Source of the DNA: UBA4636 sp963650915
GTDB lineage: Bacteria > Bacillota > Clostridia > Christensenellales > Borkfalkiaceae
NCBI GenBank assembly: GCA_963650915.1
Contig: CAVJMJ010000036.1
Span: 1-10,718, forward strand
Length of the DNA stretch: 10,718 nucleotides
Direction of reading: 5' to 3'
The notes below the pieces were generated by a model. It was not told the DNA's origin, made no database searches, and saw nothing but the letters and a program-made list of their open reading frames with translations. The translations under genes and the position numbers were made by a program. Shown in pieces: positions 5,756 to 10,718 of this stretch; position 1 is the first letter of the stretch; each line of letters starts with the position of its first letter.

Positions 5756-6172
5756 TTAGTCGCAAGTTCGAGTCGGAATTTTTCGAGTGGCGGGGTTCGT
5801 ATCGTCGGCAGTTTTGCCTGCTATCACATCGTCATAGTGAGCGACCTTTTTCGTAATATAGTCGAATACCTCTTTTGCCTCGTTCAATTTTTGTTCGGCT
5901 AAAACAAGTTGGCTACGCATAAATTCTCTGCGTTCGGCAAGCGTTCCATCGCCTTGCAAACATAAATCGCCGTAACGCTTTATATCTTCAATAGACATTC
6001 CGCAACCTTTCAAACATTTTATGCCCATAAGCCAGTTGATCGATTCTTCATCGAACACGCGGCGATTTCCGCTGTCGCGTTTTACGGGCAAAAGATTAAG
6101 GTCGGTATAATAGCGAATCGTGTGTTCGCTCATTCCCATAAGATCGGATATCTGTTTTACGGTATATTTCAT
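5756..6172 (-). CDS. MerR-family regulator, AdhR-like (aldehyde or electrophile sensor)
   Basis: This 138-residue transcription activator starts at ATG 6172, with AGGAGA at 6184-6179. A winged helix-turn-helix occupies residues 1-70 (TVKQISDLMGMSEHTIRYYTDLNLLP, then SGNRRVFDEESINWL). A long dimerisation helix spans about 78-118. Cys53 in the motif GIKC aligns, from memory of the Bacillus subtilis AdhR sequence, with its Cys52, which is needed for the response to reactive aldehydes. The gene is divergent from the aldo/keto reductase, and the MerR promoter lies between them. This supports direct activation of the reductase operon. The last dozen residues (PATRKIPTRTCD) look unlike the family and may be read-through into former non-coding DNA. 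Confidence 0.88.
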   Translation of the reverse strand: MKYTVKQISDLMGMSEHTIRYYTDLNLLPVKRDSGNRRVFDEESINWLMGIKCLKGCGMSIEDIKRYGDLCLQGDGTLAERREFMRSQLVLAEQKLNEAKEVFDYITKKVAHYDDVIAGKTADDTNPATRKIPTRTCD

Positions 6173-6202
6173 AAAAAATCTCCTAAAATCGGGTAAAACC
6201 CC

Positions 6203-6233
6203 TTGACTTCGAGTAACTCGAACTTATTATACT
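6203..6233 (+). promoter_or_regulatory. MerR-type promoter of the reductase operon with 19-bp spacer
   Basis: TTGACT at 6203-6208 and TATACT at 6228-6233 are separated by 19 bases, the over-long spacer characteristic of promoters activated by MerR proteins through DNA untwisting. It points to the aldo/keto reductase gene at 6268. Confidence 0.8.
6208..6222. promoter_or_regulatory. MerR operator palindrome
   Basis: TTCGAGT-A-ACTCGAA is a perfect 7+1+7 inverted repeat placed inside the 19-bp spacer of the promoter. This is the expected position and size of a binding site for the MerR dimer encoded at 5756-6172. Confidence 0.82.
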
Positions 6234-6267
6234 ATATTTATCTTAAAAAATCAACGGGAGAACTGTT

Positions 6268-7107
6268 ATGAAAACTGTAAAACTAAACAACGGAATCGAA
6301 ATGCCTATGCTCGGTTTCGGAACTTTTCGGATTAACGATCCTAACCAATGCGAAGAGAGTGTAATTGCCGCAATCAATGCAGGCTATCGACTTATCGACA
6401 CAGCAGAGGCTTACGGAAACGAAAGATACGTCGGCAACGCAATAAAAAACAGCGAAACAAACAGGAGCGAACTATTTATCACAACAAAACTGAATTTCAA
6501 CCATTTTGAAACGGAAGCGGCAAGAGAAACGCTCAATAAGTCGTTCGAAAATTTGCAAACGGACTATATCGACCTTGTTTTGTTACACTGGGGATTTGGC
6601 AATCGCTATGCCGCTTGGCGTGTTCTGGAAGAATTTTACGAACAAGGGAAAATCCGAGCGATAGGTGTATCCAACTTTGAACCCGATATGCTTATTGACC
6701 TCATAAACTTCAACAAGGTAAAACCTACCGTAAACCAAATCGAAACACATCTGTATTGCCAACGGAAAACCGTTCACGAATGGGAAGATAAATATGGTAT
6801 CGCCCATCAGGCATACGCGCCGCTCGGACAAGGACGGGCAAACGAAATGTTCAATGAAAAAGTCGTTGTTCGCATTGCCGAAAAGTACGGAAAAACACCC
6901 GCACAGGTTTTACTGCGGTATCAGATAGAAAACGGCATTATTGTTATACCGAAGTCGATCCACGAAAACAGAATCAAAGAAAATATAGATATATTTGATT
7001 TTTCGCTTACAAATGAAGAAATAGCCGAACTCGCCGCACTGGATAAAAACGAGCCGATGATAGGGAAACCCGAACAACCAGATTTCACGGAATTCGCAAT
7101 GACATGA
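6268..7107 (+). CDS. Aldo/keto reductase
   Basis: This is a 279-residue cytosolic NAD(P)H-dependent reductase of aldehydes and ketones, the normal length for the bacterial AKR5-like group. The catalytic tetrad is visible: Asp44 and Tyr49 in RLIDTAEAYGNE, Lys74 in ITTK and His107 in LLHW. The cofactor loop is IPKSIHENRIKEN (227-239), with Lys229, Ser230 and Arg235. ATG 6268 follows GGGAG at 6256-6260. Its stop overlaps the next gene as ATGA. With an AdhR-like MerR on the other side of the promoter, the likely role is reduction of toxic carbonyls such as methylglyoxal or quinones. The exact substrate cannot be read from the sequence. Confidence 0.93.
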   Translation: MKTVKLNNGIEMPMLGFGTFRINDPNQCEESVIAAINAGYRLIDTAEAYGNERYVGNAIKNSETNRSELFITTKLNFNHFETEAARETLNKSFENLQTDYIDLVLLHWGFGNRYAAWRVLEEFYEQGKIRAIGVSNFEPDMLIDLINFNKVKPTVNQIETHLYCQRKTVHEWEDKYGIAHQAYAPLGQGRANEMFNEKVVVRIAEKYGKTPAQVLLRYQIENGIIVIPKSIHENRIKENIDIFDFSLTNEEIAELAALDKNEPMIGKPEQPDFTEFAMT

Positions 7108-7727
7108 GTGAAACAATGAAAAGAGTACTGATATTAGGCGCAACGGGGCTTTTCGGAAAAGCACTCGTTAACAAACTACTTGAAAATGACAAATGCGAAA
7201 TCGTTGCCTTTTCAAGGCACAGTAAAGAGATATACGCAAACAGTAAACGATTGACTGCAGTAAACGGAGACGCAACAAAAGCGGAAGATTTAATCGCATC
7301 CTTGAACGGAGTTGACGTTGTCTATTGCGCCGTATCGGGAGAATCGTTGCCGATCGTGGCAAAAACGCTTGTGAAAGTTATGCCGTTATGCAAAGTGTCG
7401 AGGTTGCTCTTTATGGGGGCGGTCGGAATATATAACGAAATTCCCGTCGAACTTGATGACGAGGATAATGTCCGAAATAACCCGGAACAGATTCCAAACC
7501 TTGAAGCCGTTGAAATAATCGAAAACAGCGATTTAAACTATACGATACTTCGCCCCGGATATTTGCAAGACGGAGATGAAGACGATTATACACTGACTTA
7601 CAAGGGGGATAAAGCCAAAGGCTTTGAGAGCACAATTTCTTCCGTGATAAAAATCGCCGTGGAATTGATAGCCGATGACGCCTTATATTCAAGGCAAAGC
7701 GTTAGTATTACCAAGAACCAACAGTAA
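7104..7727 (+). CDS. Atypical SDR / NmrA-like NAD(P)-binding protein
   Basis: This 207-residue Rossmann-fold protein starts with VLILGATGLFGKALV, whose glycine motif G12-A-T-G15-L-F-G18 binds NAD(P). It continues with a GVDVVYCAVSG strand-loop and the ILRPGYL block typical of the NAD(P)H-binding (NmrA/YwnB-like, SDR_a5) group. The classical YxxxK catalytic pair is not obvious, so it may be an oxidoreductase with a changed active site or a redox sensor. The ATG overlaps the aldo/keto reductase stop by four bases, so both are co-translated under the MerR promoter. Met5 (7116) is an alternative start. The terminator-rich repeat begins 66 bases downstream. Confidence 0.85.
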   Translation: MSETMKRVLILGATGLFGKALVNKLLENDKCEIVAFSRHSKEIYANSKRLTAVNGDATKAEDLIASLNGVDVVYCAVSGESLPIVAKTLVKVMPLCKVSRLLFMGAVGIYNEIPVELDDEDNVRNNPEQIPNLEAVEIIENSDLNYTILRPGYLQDGDEDDYTLTYKGDKAKGFESTISSVIKIAVELIADDALYSRQSVSITKNQQ

Positions 7728-7793
7728 AAAAGTACTTATCGTCCGACACACTCTTGAAAAGTGCCTTAAAAACGAGATTTTGTCGTATACACA

Positions 7794-7836
7794 CAGAAAA
7801 AGGCAAGTCGTTATGATTTGTCTTTTTCTGTTATTT
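7794..7836 (+). terminator. 16-bp hairpin at the head of repeat copy 2
   Basis: CAGAAAAAGGCAAGTC at 7794-7809 pairs with GATTTGTCTTTTTCTG at 7815-7830, now with two G-T wobbles, followed by TTATTT. It is the first of several stops after the SDR gene. Confidence 0.55.
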
Positions 7837-7879
7837 AGATTTATTTTATCTTTTTTTACCGTCTTTTTTGTTTTTTTTA

Positions 7880-7921
7880 GGCGTTTTTCGCCAGTTTTTA
7901 GGGCGTTTTCGCCCGTTTTTT
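7880..7921 (+). terminator. Tandem small intrinsic terminators
   Basis: GGCG-TTTTT-CGCC (7880-7892) is followed by AGTTTTT, and then GGGCG-TTTT-CGCCC (7901-7914) is followed by GTTTTTT. Each unit is a compact G/C stem plus a U-run. Copy 1 has the weaker equivalents at 5550-5584. Confidence 0.6.
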
Positions 7922-8008
7922 ATAGACTGCATAAAGGTTGACGAAAGACTCGATATCGAGTTCCGATTCAAGTGCGGAGTCGATATCCACGAAACCATAT
8001 AAGCGAAG

Positions 8009-8042
8009 ACCACTATCCGATAAAGCGGATAGTCGTTTTTTT
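8009..8042 (+). terminator. Terminator at the tail of repeat copy 2
   Basis: ACCACTATCCG at 8009-8019 pairs with CGGATAGTCGT at 8026-8036 with one C-C mismatch and a 6-base loop, followed by seven T residues (8036-8042). Confidence 0.68.
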
Positions 8043-8105
8043 GTTTGTCGATATCGAAAATGAGATTTGTAATGACTCAAACTTGTTTGCTTTGGCGGTA
8101 AACGA

Positions 8106-8134
8106 TTGAAAAAAGCAGAGGAATATAGTATAAT
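8106..8134 (+). promoter_or_regulatory. Promoter of the acetyltransferase pair
   Basis: TTGAAA at 8106-8111 and a perfect TATAAT at 8129-8134 are separated by 17 bases. The element GTAAACG occurs just before the -35 (8098-8104) and again after the -10 (8141-8147). These could be operator half-sites, but that is a weak inference. Confidence 0.75.
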
Positions 8135-8187
8135 TTACTCGTAAACGGTTTAACTGTAAAAGATGATTAACAAGGAAGAAAACCACA

Positions 8188-8784
8188 ATGACTGAATGGG
8201 AAAAATTGCAAAAAGGCTTAGTTTATAACGATTTCGACGAAGGCTTGTTTAATCGCAGAGTCGAGGCGAAAAAATTGTTTAAAGCATACAACAAAACCGA
8301 TGACGAGGAAGTCGAATTACGCTATAAAATTATGCGACAACTTTTCAAGAGCGTCGGAAAAAACGTTTGGATAGAACCCGATTTTAGATGTGAATTCGGA
8401 AAAAACATTATAATCGAGGATGACGTGTATATCAATTTCGGTTGTATTATTTTGGATTGTGCCGAAGTAACTATCGGCTCGCATACTCTTATCGGACCGA
8501 ATGCTGGACTTTATGCGGCAAATCATTCCGTCGACGCAACGGAGAGGATAAACGGAGGTTGTTACGGCAAGCCCATTCACATAGGCAAAAACGTATGGCT
8601 TGGCGGTGACGTAAAGATCTTACAGTGTGTCACCGTCGGAGATAACTCTATTATAGGTGCGGGTAGTATTGTGACGAAAGATATTCCGTCAAACGTCATA
8701 GCGGCGGGCAATCCTTGTAAAGTTATAAGAGTAATAACGGATAAAGACAAAACCGATTATTTGGAAAGAATAGGAGTCAAATAA
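8188..8784 (+). CDS. Hexapeptide-repeat O-acetyltransferase (maltose/galactoside type), copy 1
   Basis: This 198-residue protein has the maltose/galactoside acetyltransferase layout. An N-terminal helical MAT domain covers residues 1-50. A left-handed beta-helix covers about 57-170, with repeats such as IIIEDDVYINFG, VTIGSHTLIGPN, IHIGKNVWLGGD and VTVGDNSIIGAGS. The signature TKDIPSNVIAAGNPCKVIR follows. Catalytic His113 is in AANHSVD. It probably transfers acetyl from acetyl-CoA to a sugar hydroxyl in the cytosol as a trimer; the natural acceptor is unknown. ATG 8188 is preceded by AAGGAAG at 8172-8178. It is co-transcribed with the paralogue that starts two bases after its stop codon. Confidence 0.9.
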   Translation: MTEWEKLQKGLVYNDFDEGLFNRRVEAKKLFKAYNKTDDEEVELRYKIMRQLFKSVGKNVWIEPDFRCEFGKNIIIEDDVYINFGCIILDCAEVTIGSHTLIGPNAGLYAANHSVDATERINGGCYGKPIHIGKNVWLGGDVKILQCVTVGDNSIIGAGSIVTKDIPSNVIAAGNPCKVIRVITDKDKTDYLERIGVK

Positions 8785-8785
8785 G

Positions 8786-9370
8786 ATGACGGAAAAAGAA
8801 AAAATGCATGCAAAAATGTGGTATGACGCAAACTTCGACAAAGAGTTATTGGAAATGCGTTTGAAAGCGGAAGATTTATGCTTTGAATTAAATAATATTA
8901 GACCGAGTAACAAAGAAAAACGAGAGGAAGTATTGAAGAAAATATTTCCCGATATGGGCGAAAATTGCACGATATTATCGCCCGTACACGCCGATTACGG
9001 CTTTTATACAAAAATCGGACACGATACGTTTATCAATAGAAATATCGACTTAATCGACGGAAACGGCATTACGATAGGAAACCATTGTTTTATCGGTCCT
9101 AACTGCGGAATGTATACTGCCGTTCACGCAACCATAGCGGAAGAACGGAACAAAGGCTTAGAAAAAGCGTTACCCATCGTGATAGGCGACAATTGTTGGT
9201 TGGGCGGAAACGTTACGATTTTGCCGGGTGTAACGATAGGAAATAATACGATTATCGGCGCAGGAAGCGTTGTTACGAAGGATATTCCGTCAAATGTGGT
9301 CGCCGTCGGTAACCCTTGTCGAGTTATTCGAGAAATAACCGAAGCGGACAAAATAATCAACCGCCCGTAA
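8786..9370 (+). CDS. Hexapeptide-repeat O-acetyltransferase (maltose/galactoside type), copy 2
   Basis: This 194-residue paralogue of the preceding gene has the same order: an N-terminal MAT domain (about 5-53), beta-helix repeats (ITIGNHCFIGPN, IVIGDNCWLGGN, VTIGNNTIIGAGS) and TKDIPSNVVAVGNPCRVIR. Catalytic His114 is in TAVHAT. AGGAG at 8772-8776 lies inside the end of copy 1, so translation is coupled. The N-terminal halves have diverged strongly while the beta-helix end is well conserved. This suggests an old duplication with different acceptor preference rather than a recent one. No clear terminator follows; the next bases belong to the broken HxlR region. Confidence 0.9.
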   Translation: MTEKEKMHAKMWYDANFDKELLEMRLKAEDLCFELNNIRPSNKEKREEVLKKIFPDMGENCTILSPVHADYGFYTKIGHDTFINRNIDLIDGNGITIGNHCFIGPNCGMYTAVHATIAEERNKGLEKALPIVIGDNCWLGGNVTILPGVTIGNNTIIGAGSVVTKDIPSNVVAVGNPCRVIREITEADKIINRP

Positions 9371-9448
9371 CCGCGGAAATTTACGACGGTATGTAATCTT
9401 TACAAGGCAACTCGGCACAGACGTAATTTTGCGAAACGGAAAACTGTT

Positions 9449-9736
9449 TTGAAAGAGACATTGATTTTCGATATCTGCTTGACAATGCAACGGATGCGTT
9501 TAAAATTTCCCCGAACAGATGCCGTTTTGGTTACAACGTTAAAAGAGTTTATTAAAAACGATATGATAGACCGAAAATCTTATGATGAGATTCCTCCGCG
9601 TGTGGAATACTCTTTGACGTAAAGGGGAATTTCGGTTATTCCGATTCTCCAAAGTATTTGTCATTGGGCAGTGGCTTTTCATAAGGAAACATCGGATAAT
9701 TTGATGATCCAATGCGAAAAATGCGATTACAGATAA
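9449..9736 (+). pseudogene. HxlR-family transcription regulator remnant, broken by an in-frame stop
   Basis: One frame reads ...VLVTTLKEFIKNDMIDRK and SYDEIPPRVEYSLT up to TAA at 9620-9622. It then continues in the same frame with RGISVIPILQSICHWAVAF and ends NLMIQCEKCDYR-TAA at 9734-9736. This is the second half of an HxlR winged-helix regulator, including the family's PPRVEYSLT block and its C-terminal helix. The stop falls where the family usually has Glu, and GAA to TAA is a single change. The first half is poorly matched, and no start codon with a ribosome binding site is seen (candidate ATG 9485). It is most likely a decayed gene. Bases 9371-9448 show nothing recognisable. Confidence 0.75.
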
Positions 9737-9797
9737 GATACTATGATGAGAATTCATAATGTCTGTAAAATAATCGGAAATGACGGCGAAATATATT

Positions 9798-10283
9798 ATG
9801 GATATAAAATATGCAACGATGGAAAATCTTACTGCGATTGCTGCGGTTGAAGCAGAGTGTTTTCCTCTTAAGGAAGCGGCAACCGAAAAAGAATTTGCCG
9901 AAAGAATTAAATATTACGGCAATCACTTTTGGCTTATGTTCGATAACGAAAAACTAATTGCGTTTGTGGATGGTTTCGTAACAGACGAGCCTGATTTAAC
10001 GGACGAAATGTACGAGAATGCGACTATGCACAATGAAAGCGGTGCGTGGCAGATGATTTTCGGTGTCAATACCCTGCCTGCTTACCGCAAGCACGGGTAT
10101 GCCGGCGAGCTTATTTATCGTGCCATTGATGACGCAAAAAAGCAAGGACGCAAGGGGCTTTTATTGACTTGCAAAGAAAAATTGATTTCATATTACGCAA
10201 AATTCGGATTTGTCGATGAGGGCGTGTCCGATAAATCAACACACGGAAATGTCGAATGGCATCAAATGCGGTTGACATTTTAA
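9798..10283 (+). CDS. GNAT-family N-acetyltransferase
   Basis: This 161-residue protein carries a single GNAT fold. Features are an N-terminal strand and helix (IKYATMENLTAIAAVEAECF), the central strand FGVNTLPAYR followed by the acetyl-CoA pyrophosphate loop RKHGYAG (about 103-109), then LLLTCK and YYAKFGFVDEG, the last typical of motif B. It would acetylate an amine of a small molecule or peptide; the substrate is not known. I prefer ATG 9798 because the protein then begins with the usual strand. ATG 9780 would add six residues, and neither start has a strong ribosome binding site. A terminator follows 27 bases after the stop. Confidence 0.88.
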   Translation: MDIKYATMENLTAIAAVEAECFPLKEAATEKEFAERIKYYGNHFWLMFDNEKLIAFVDGFVTDEPDLTDEMYENATMHNESGAWQMIFGVNTLPAYRKHGYAGELIYRAIDDAKKQGRKGLLLTCKEKLISYYAKFGFVDEGVSDKSTHGNVEWHQMRLTF

Positions 10284-10310
10284 TAAAATTCGGTTTATAT
10301 AACCACTTTC

Positions 10311-10338
10311 AAGGCAATCTATAATGGTTGCCTTTTTT
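10311..10338 (+). terminator. Intrinsic terminator after the GNAT gene
   Basis: AAGGCAATC at 10311-10319 pairs with GGTTGCCTT at 10326-10334 (one T-G wobble) around the loop TATAAT, and six T residues follow the CC of the stem. Confidence 0.78.
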
Positions 10339-10367
10339 ATGCCTAAAATTTTCGCAAACCGTCGGAT

Positions 10368-10486
10368 GAGATTATAAATAAAGTGCGCAAGTTAGAAAAA
10401 TGGCACGGAGATTATAAATAAAAAAGCAAGTTATAAACAGGGCTCGGAGATTATAAATAAAGTGCGTGAGTTAGAAAAAACTACAG
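10368..10486 (+). repeat. Three tandem copies of a 40-bp repeat
   Basis: Units begin at 10368, 10408 and 10447, each with GAGATTATAAATAAA, followed by an AGTGCGCAAGTTAGAAA-like second half. Units 1 and 3 are nearly alike; unit 2 is 39 bases long and more diverged in its second half. They lie between the GNAT terminator and the promoter at 10537. There is no room for CRISPR spacers. Possible roles are clustered binding sites for a regulator of the downstream ATPase gene, or a slippage-prone minisatellite. Confidence 0.75.
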
Positions 10487-10536
10487 TATACCATAAAAGA
10501 ATATCTCAAAAGATTAGATAAGTAGCAAAATTACCT

Positions 10537-10565
10537 TTGACAATCGCAGATTTATCGTGTAAAAT
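10537..10565 (+). promoter_or_regulatory. Promoter of the AAA ATPase gene
   Basis: A consensus TTGACA at 10537-10542 and TAAAAT at 10560-10565 have a 17-base spacer. It lies 47 bases before the ATG at 10613. Confidence 0.72.
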
Positions 10566-10585
10566 AAAATCAGACTTTATTTTAC
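10559..10585. promoter_or_regulatory. Perfect inverted repeat over the -10 of the ATPase promoter
   Basis: GTAAAATAAA at 10559-10568 is the exact reverse complement of TTTATTTTAC at 10576-10585, with a 7-base centre. The left arm contains the -10 box, so a bound protein would block transcription. The site could also form a weak AT hairpin at the 5' end of the transcript. Confidence 0.6.
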
Positions 10586-10612
10586 TCGAAATTATTAGCG
10601 GAGGTTGTGGCA

Positions 10613-10718
10613 ATGTATATAAAAAGACATCTTGAAAGCGAAGTAATAAAAGCATCGAAAAATTATCCCGTCGTTATGGTTTGCGGACAAAGACAAGTCG
10701 GAAAGTCTACAATGTTAA
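10613..10718 (+). CDS. AAA-family ATPase (DUF4143-type), 5' fragment
   Basis: The first 35 residues are visible: MYIKRHLESEVIKASKNYPV, then a hydrophobic strand and the Walker A loop GQRQVGKST at about residues 25-33. This N-terminus, a short helix followed at once by a P-loop with RQVGKST, is typical of the large AAA_14/DUF4143 ATPase family common in anaerobes, whose function is poorly known. GGAGG at 10600-10604 supports ATG 10613. The gene runs off the right edge. Confidence 0.82.
   Translation, partial: MYIKRHLESEVIKASKNYPVVMVCGQRQVGKSTML

Larger units (their letters stand above)
7794..8042 (+). repeat. Terminator-rich direct repeat, copy 2
   Basis: This is a 249-bp near copy of 5464-5715, lying 2330 bases to the right and closing the reductase operon. 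Compared with copy 1 it has cleaner hairpins (GGCG-TTTTT-CGCC and GGGCG-TTTT-CGCCC), one 3-bp deletion near 7922-7929 and a perfect palindrome CTCGATATCGAG at 7949-7960. The region between its end and the next gene (8043-8187) holds only the promoter at 8106. Confidence 0.75.

Noticed and set aside
7813..7941. Phe-rich 42-residue ORF in repeat copy 2, with a parallel open frame in copy 1
   Set aside because: Copy 1 lacks the ATG, there is no ribosome binding site, and most differences between copies change the amino acid while hairpins persist. The T-rich sequence explains the Phe content.
7898..8080. Reverse-strand ORF across repeat copy 2, with a similar reading (SGLRLYGFVDI) in copy 1
   Set aside because: The shared amino acids follow from the shared nucleotides. 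Copy 1 has a stop soon after and no start, and the terminator hairpins account for the conservation.
10368..10486. CRISPR array
   Set aside because: The units are contiguous, about 40 bases long and imperfect, with no unique spacers and no cas genes.

Overview
The window looks like a piece of chromosome from an anaerobic Bacillota, probably an uncultured gut member of the Clostridia. It is AT-rich, with strong AGGAGG ribosome binding sites, sigma-70/SigA-type promoters with 17-bp spacers, a TnpV-family gene and large serine recombinases of the clostridial type. The genus cannot be read from the sequence.

Left part (1-5319): the terminal end of an integrative or mobilisable element. After the tail of a small membrane protein, one promoter (156-184) with a palindrome on its -10 appears to drive a single long operon: a TnpV-like protein, a 40-residue membrane peptide, a ribbon-helix-helix DNA-binding protein, a structured leader, a small SHOCT-like ORF with no canonical start codon, and three overlapping large serine recombinase genes. 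Recombinases 1 and 3 have complete catalytic domains. The middle one has only the DNA-binding and zinc-ribbon parts and no catalytic serine. A strong terminator at 5286-5319 closes the operon. The other end of the element lies outside the window and the attachment site could not be fixed.

Middle part (5320-8042): a strong promoter leads into a short structured region and then into a 252-bp block rich in terminator hairpins. A second copy of the block lies at 7794-8042 in the same orientation. Between the two copies is a small redox cassette: a MerR regulator of AdhR type, divergent from an aldo/keto reductase and an atypical SDR/NmrA-like NAD(P)-binding protein. The shared intergenic region holds a textbook MerR promoter with a 19-bp spacer and a perfect 15-bp palindrome, and the regulator keeps the cysteine that AdhR uses to sense reactive aldehydes. 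The likely job is induced detoxification of carbonyl compounds.

Right part (8043-10718): a strong promoter drives two tandem paralogous hexapeptide-repeat O-acetyltransferases (maltose/galactoside acetyltransferase type). They are followed by the remains of an HxlR-type regulator broken by an in-frame stop, a GNAT acetyltransferase with its terminator, three tandem copies of a 40-bp repeat, and the start of an AAA-family (DUF4143-type) ATPase. The ATPase promoter carries a perfect 10-bp inverted repeat over its -10.

No tRNA, rRNA, CRISPR array or IS element was recognised. The least ordinary items are the structured leader and start-codon-free small ORF ahead of the recombinases, the recombinase triplet with a catalytically empty middle member, and the duplicated terminator-rich block flanking the redox cassette, whose hairpins persist through paired C-to-T changes.
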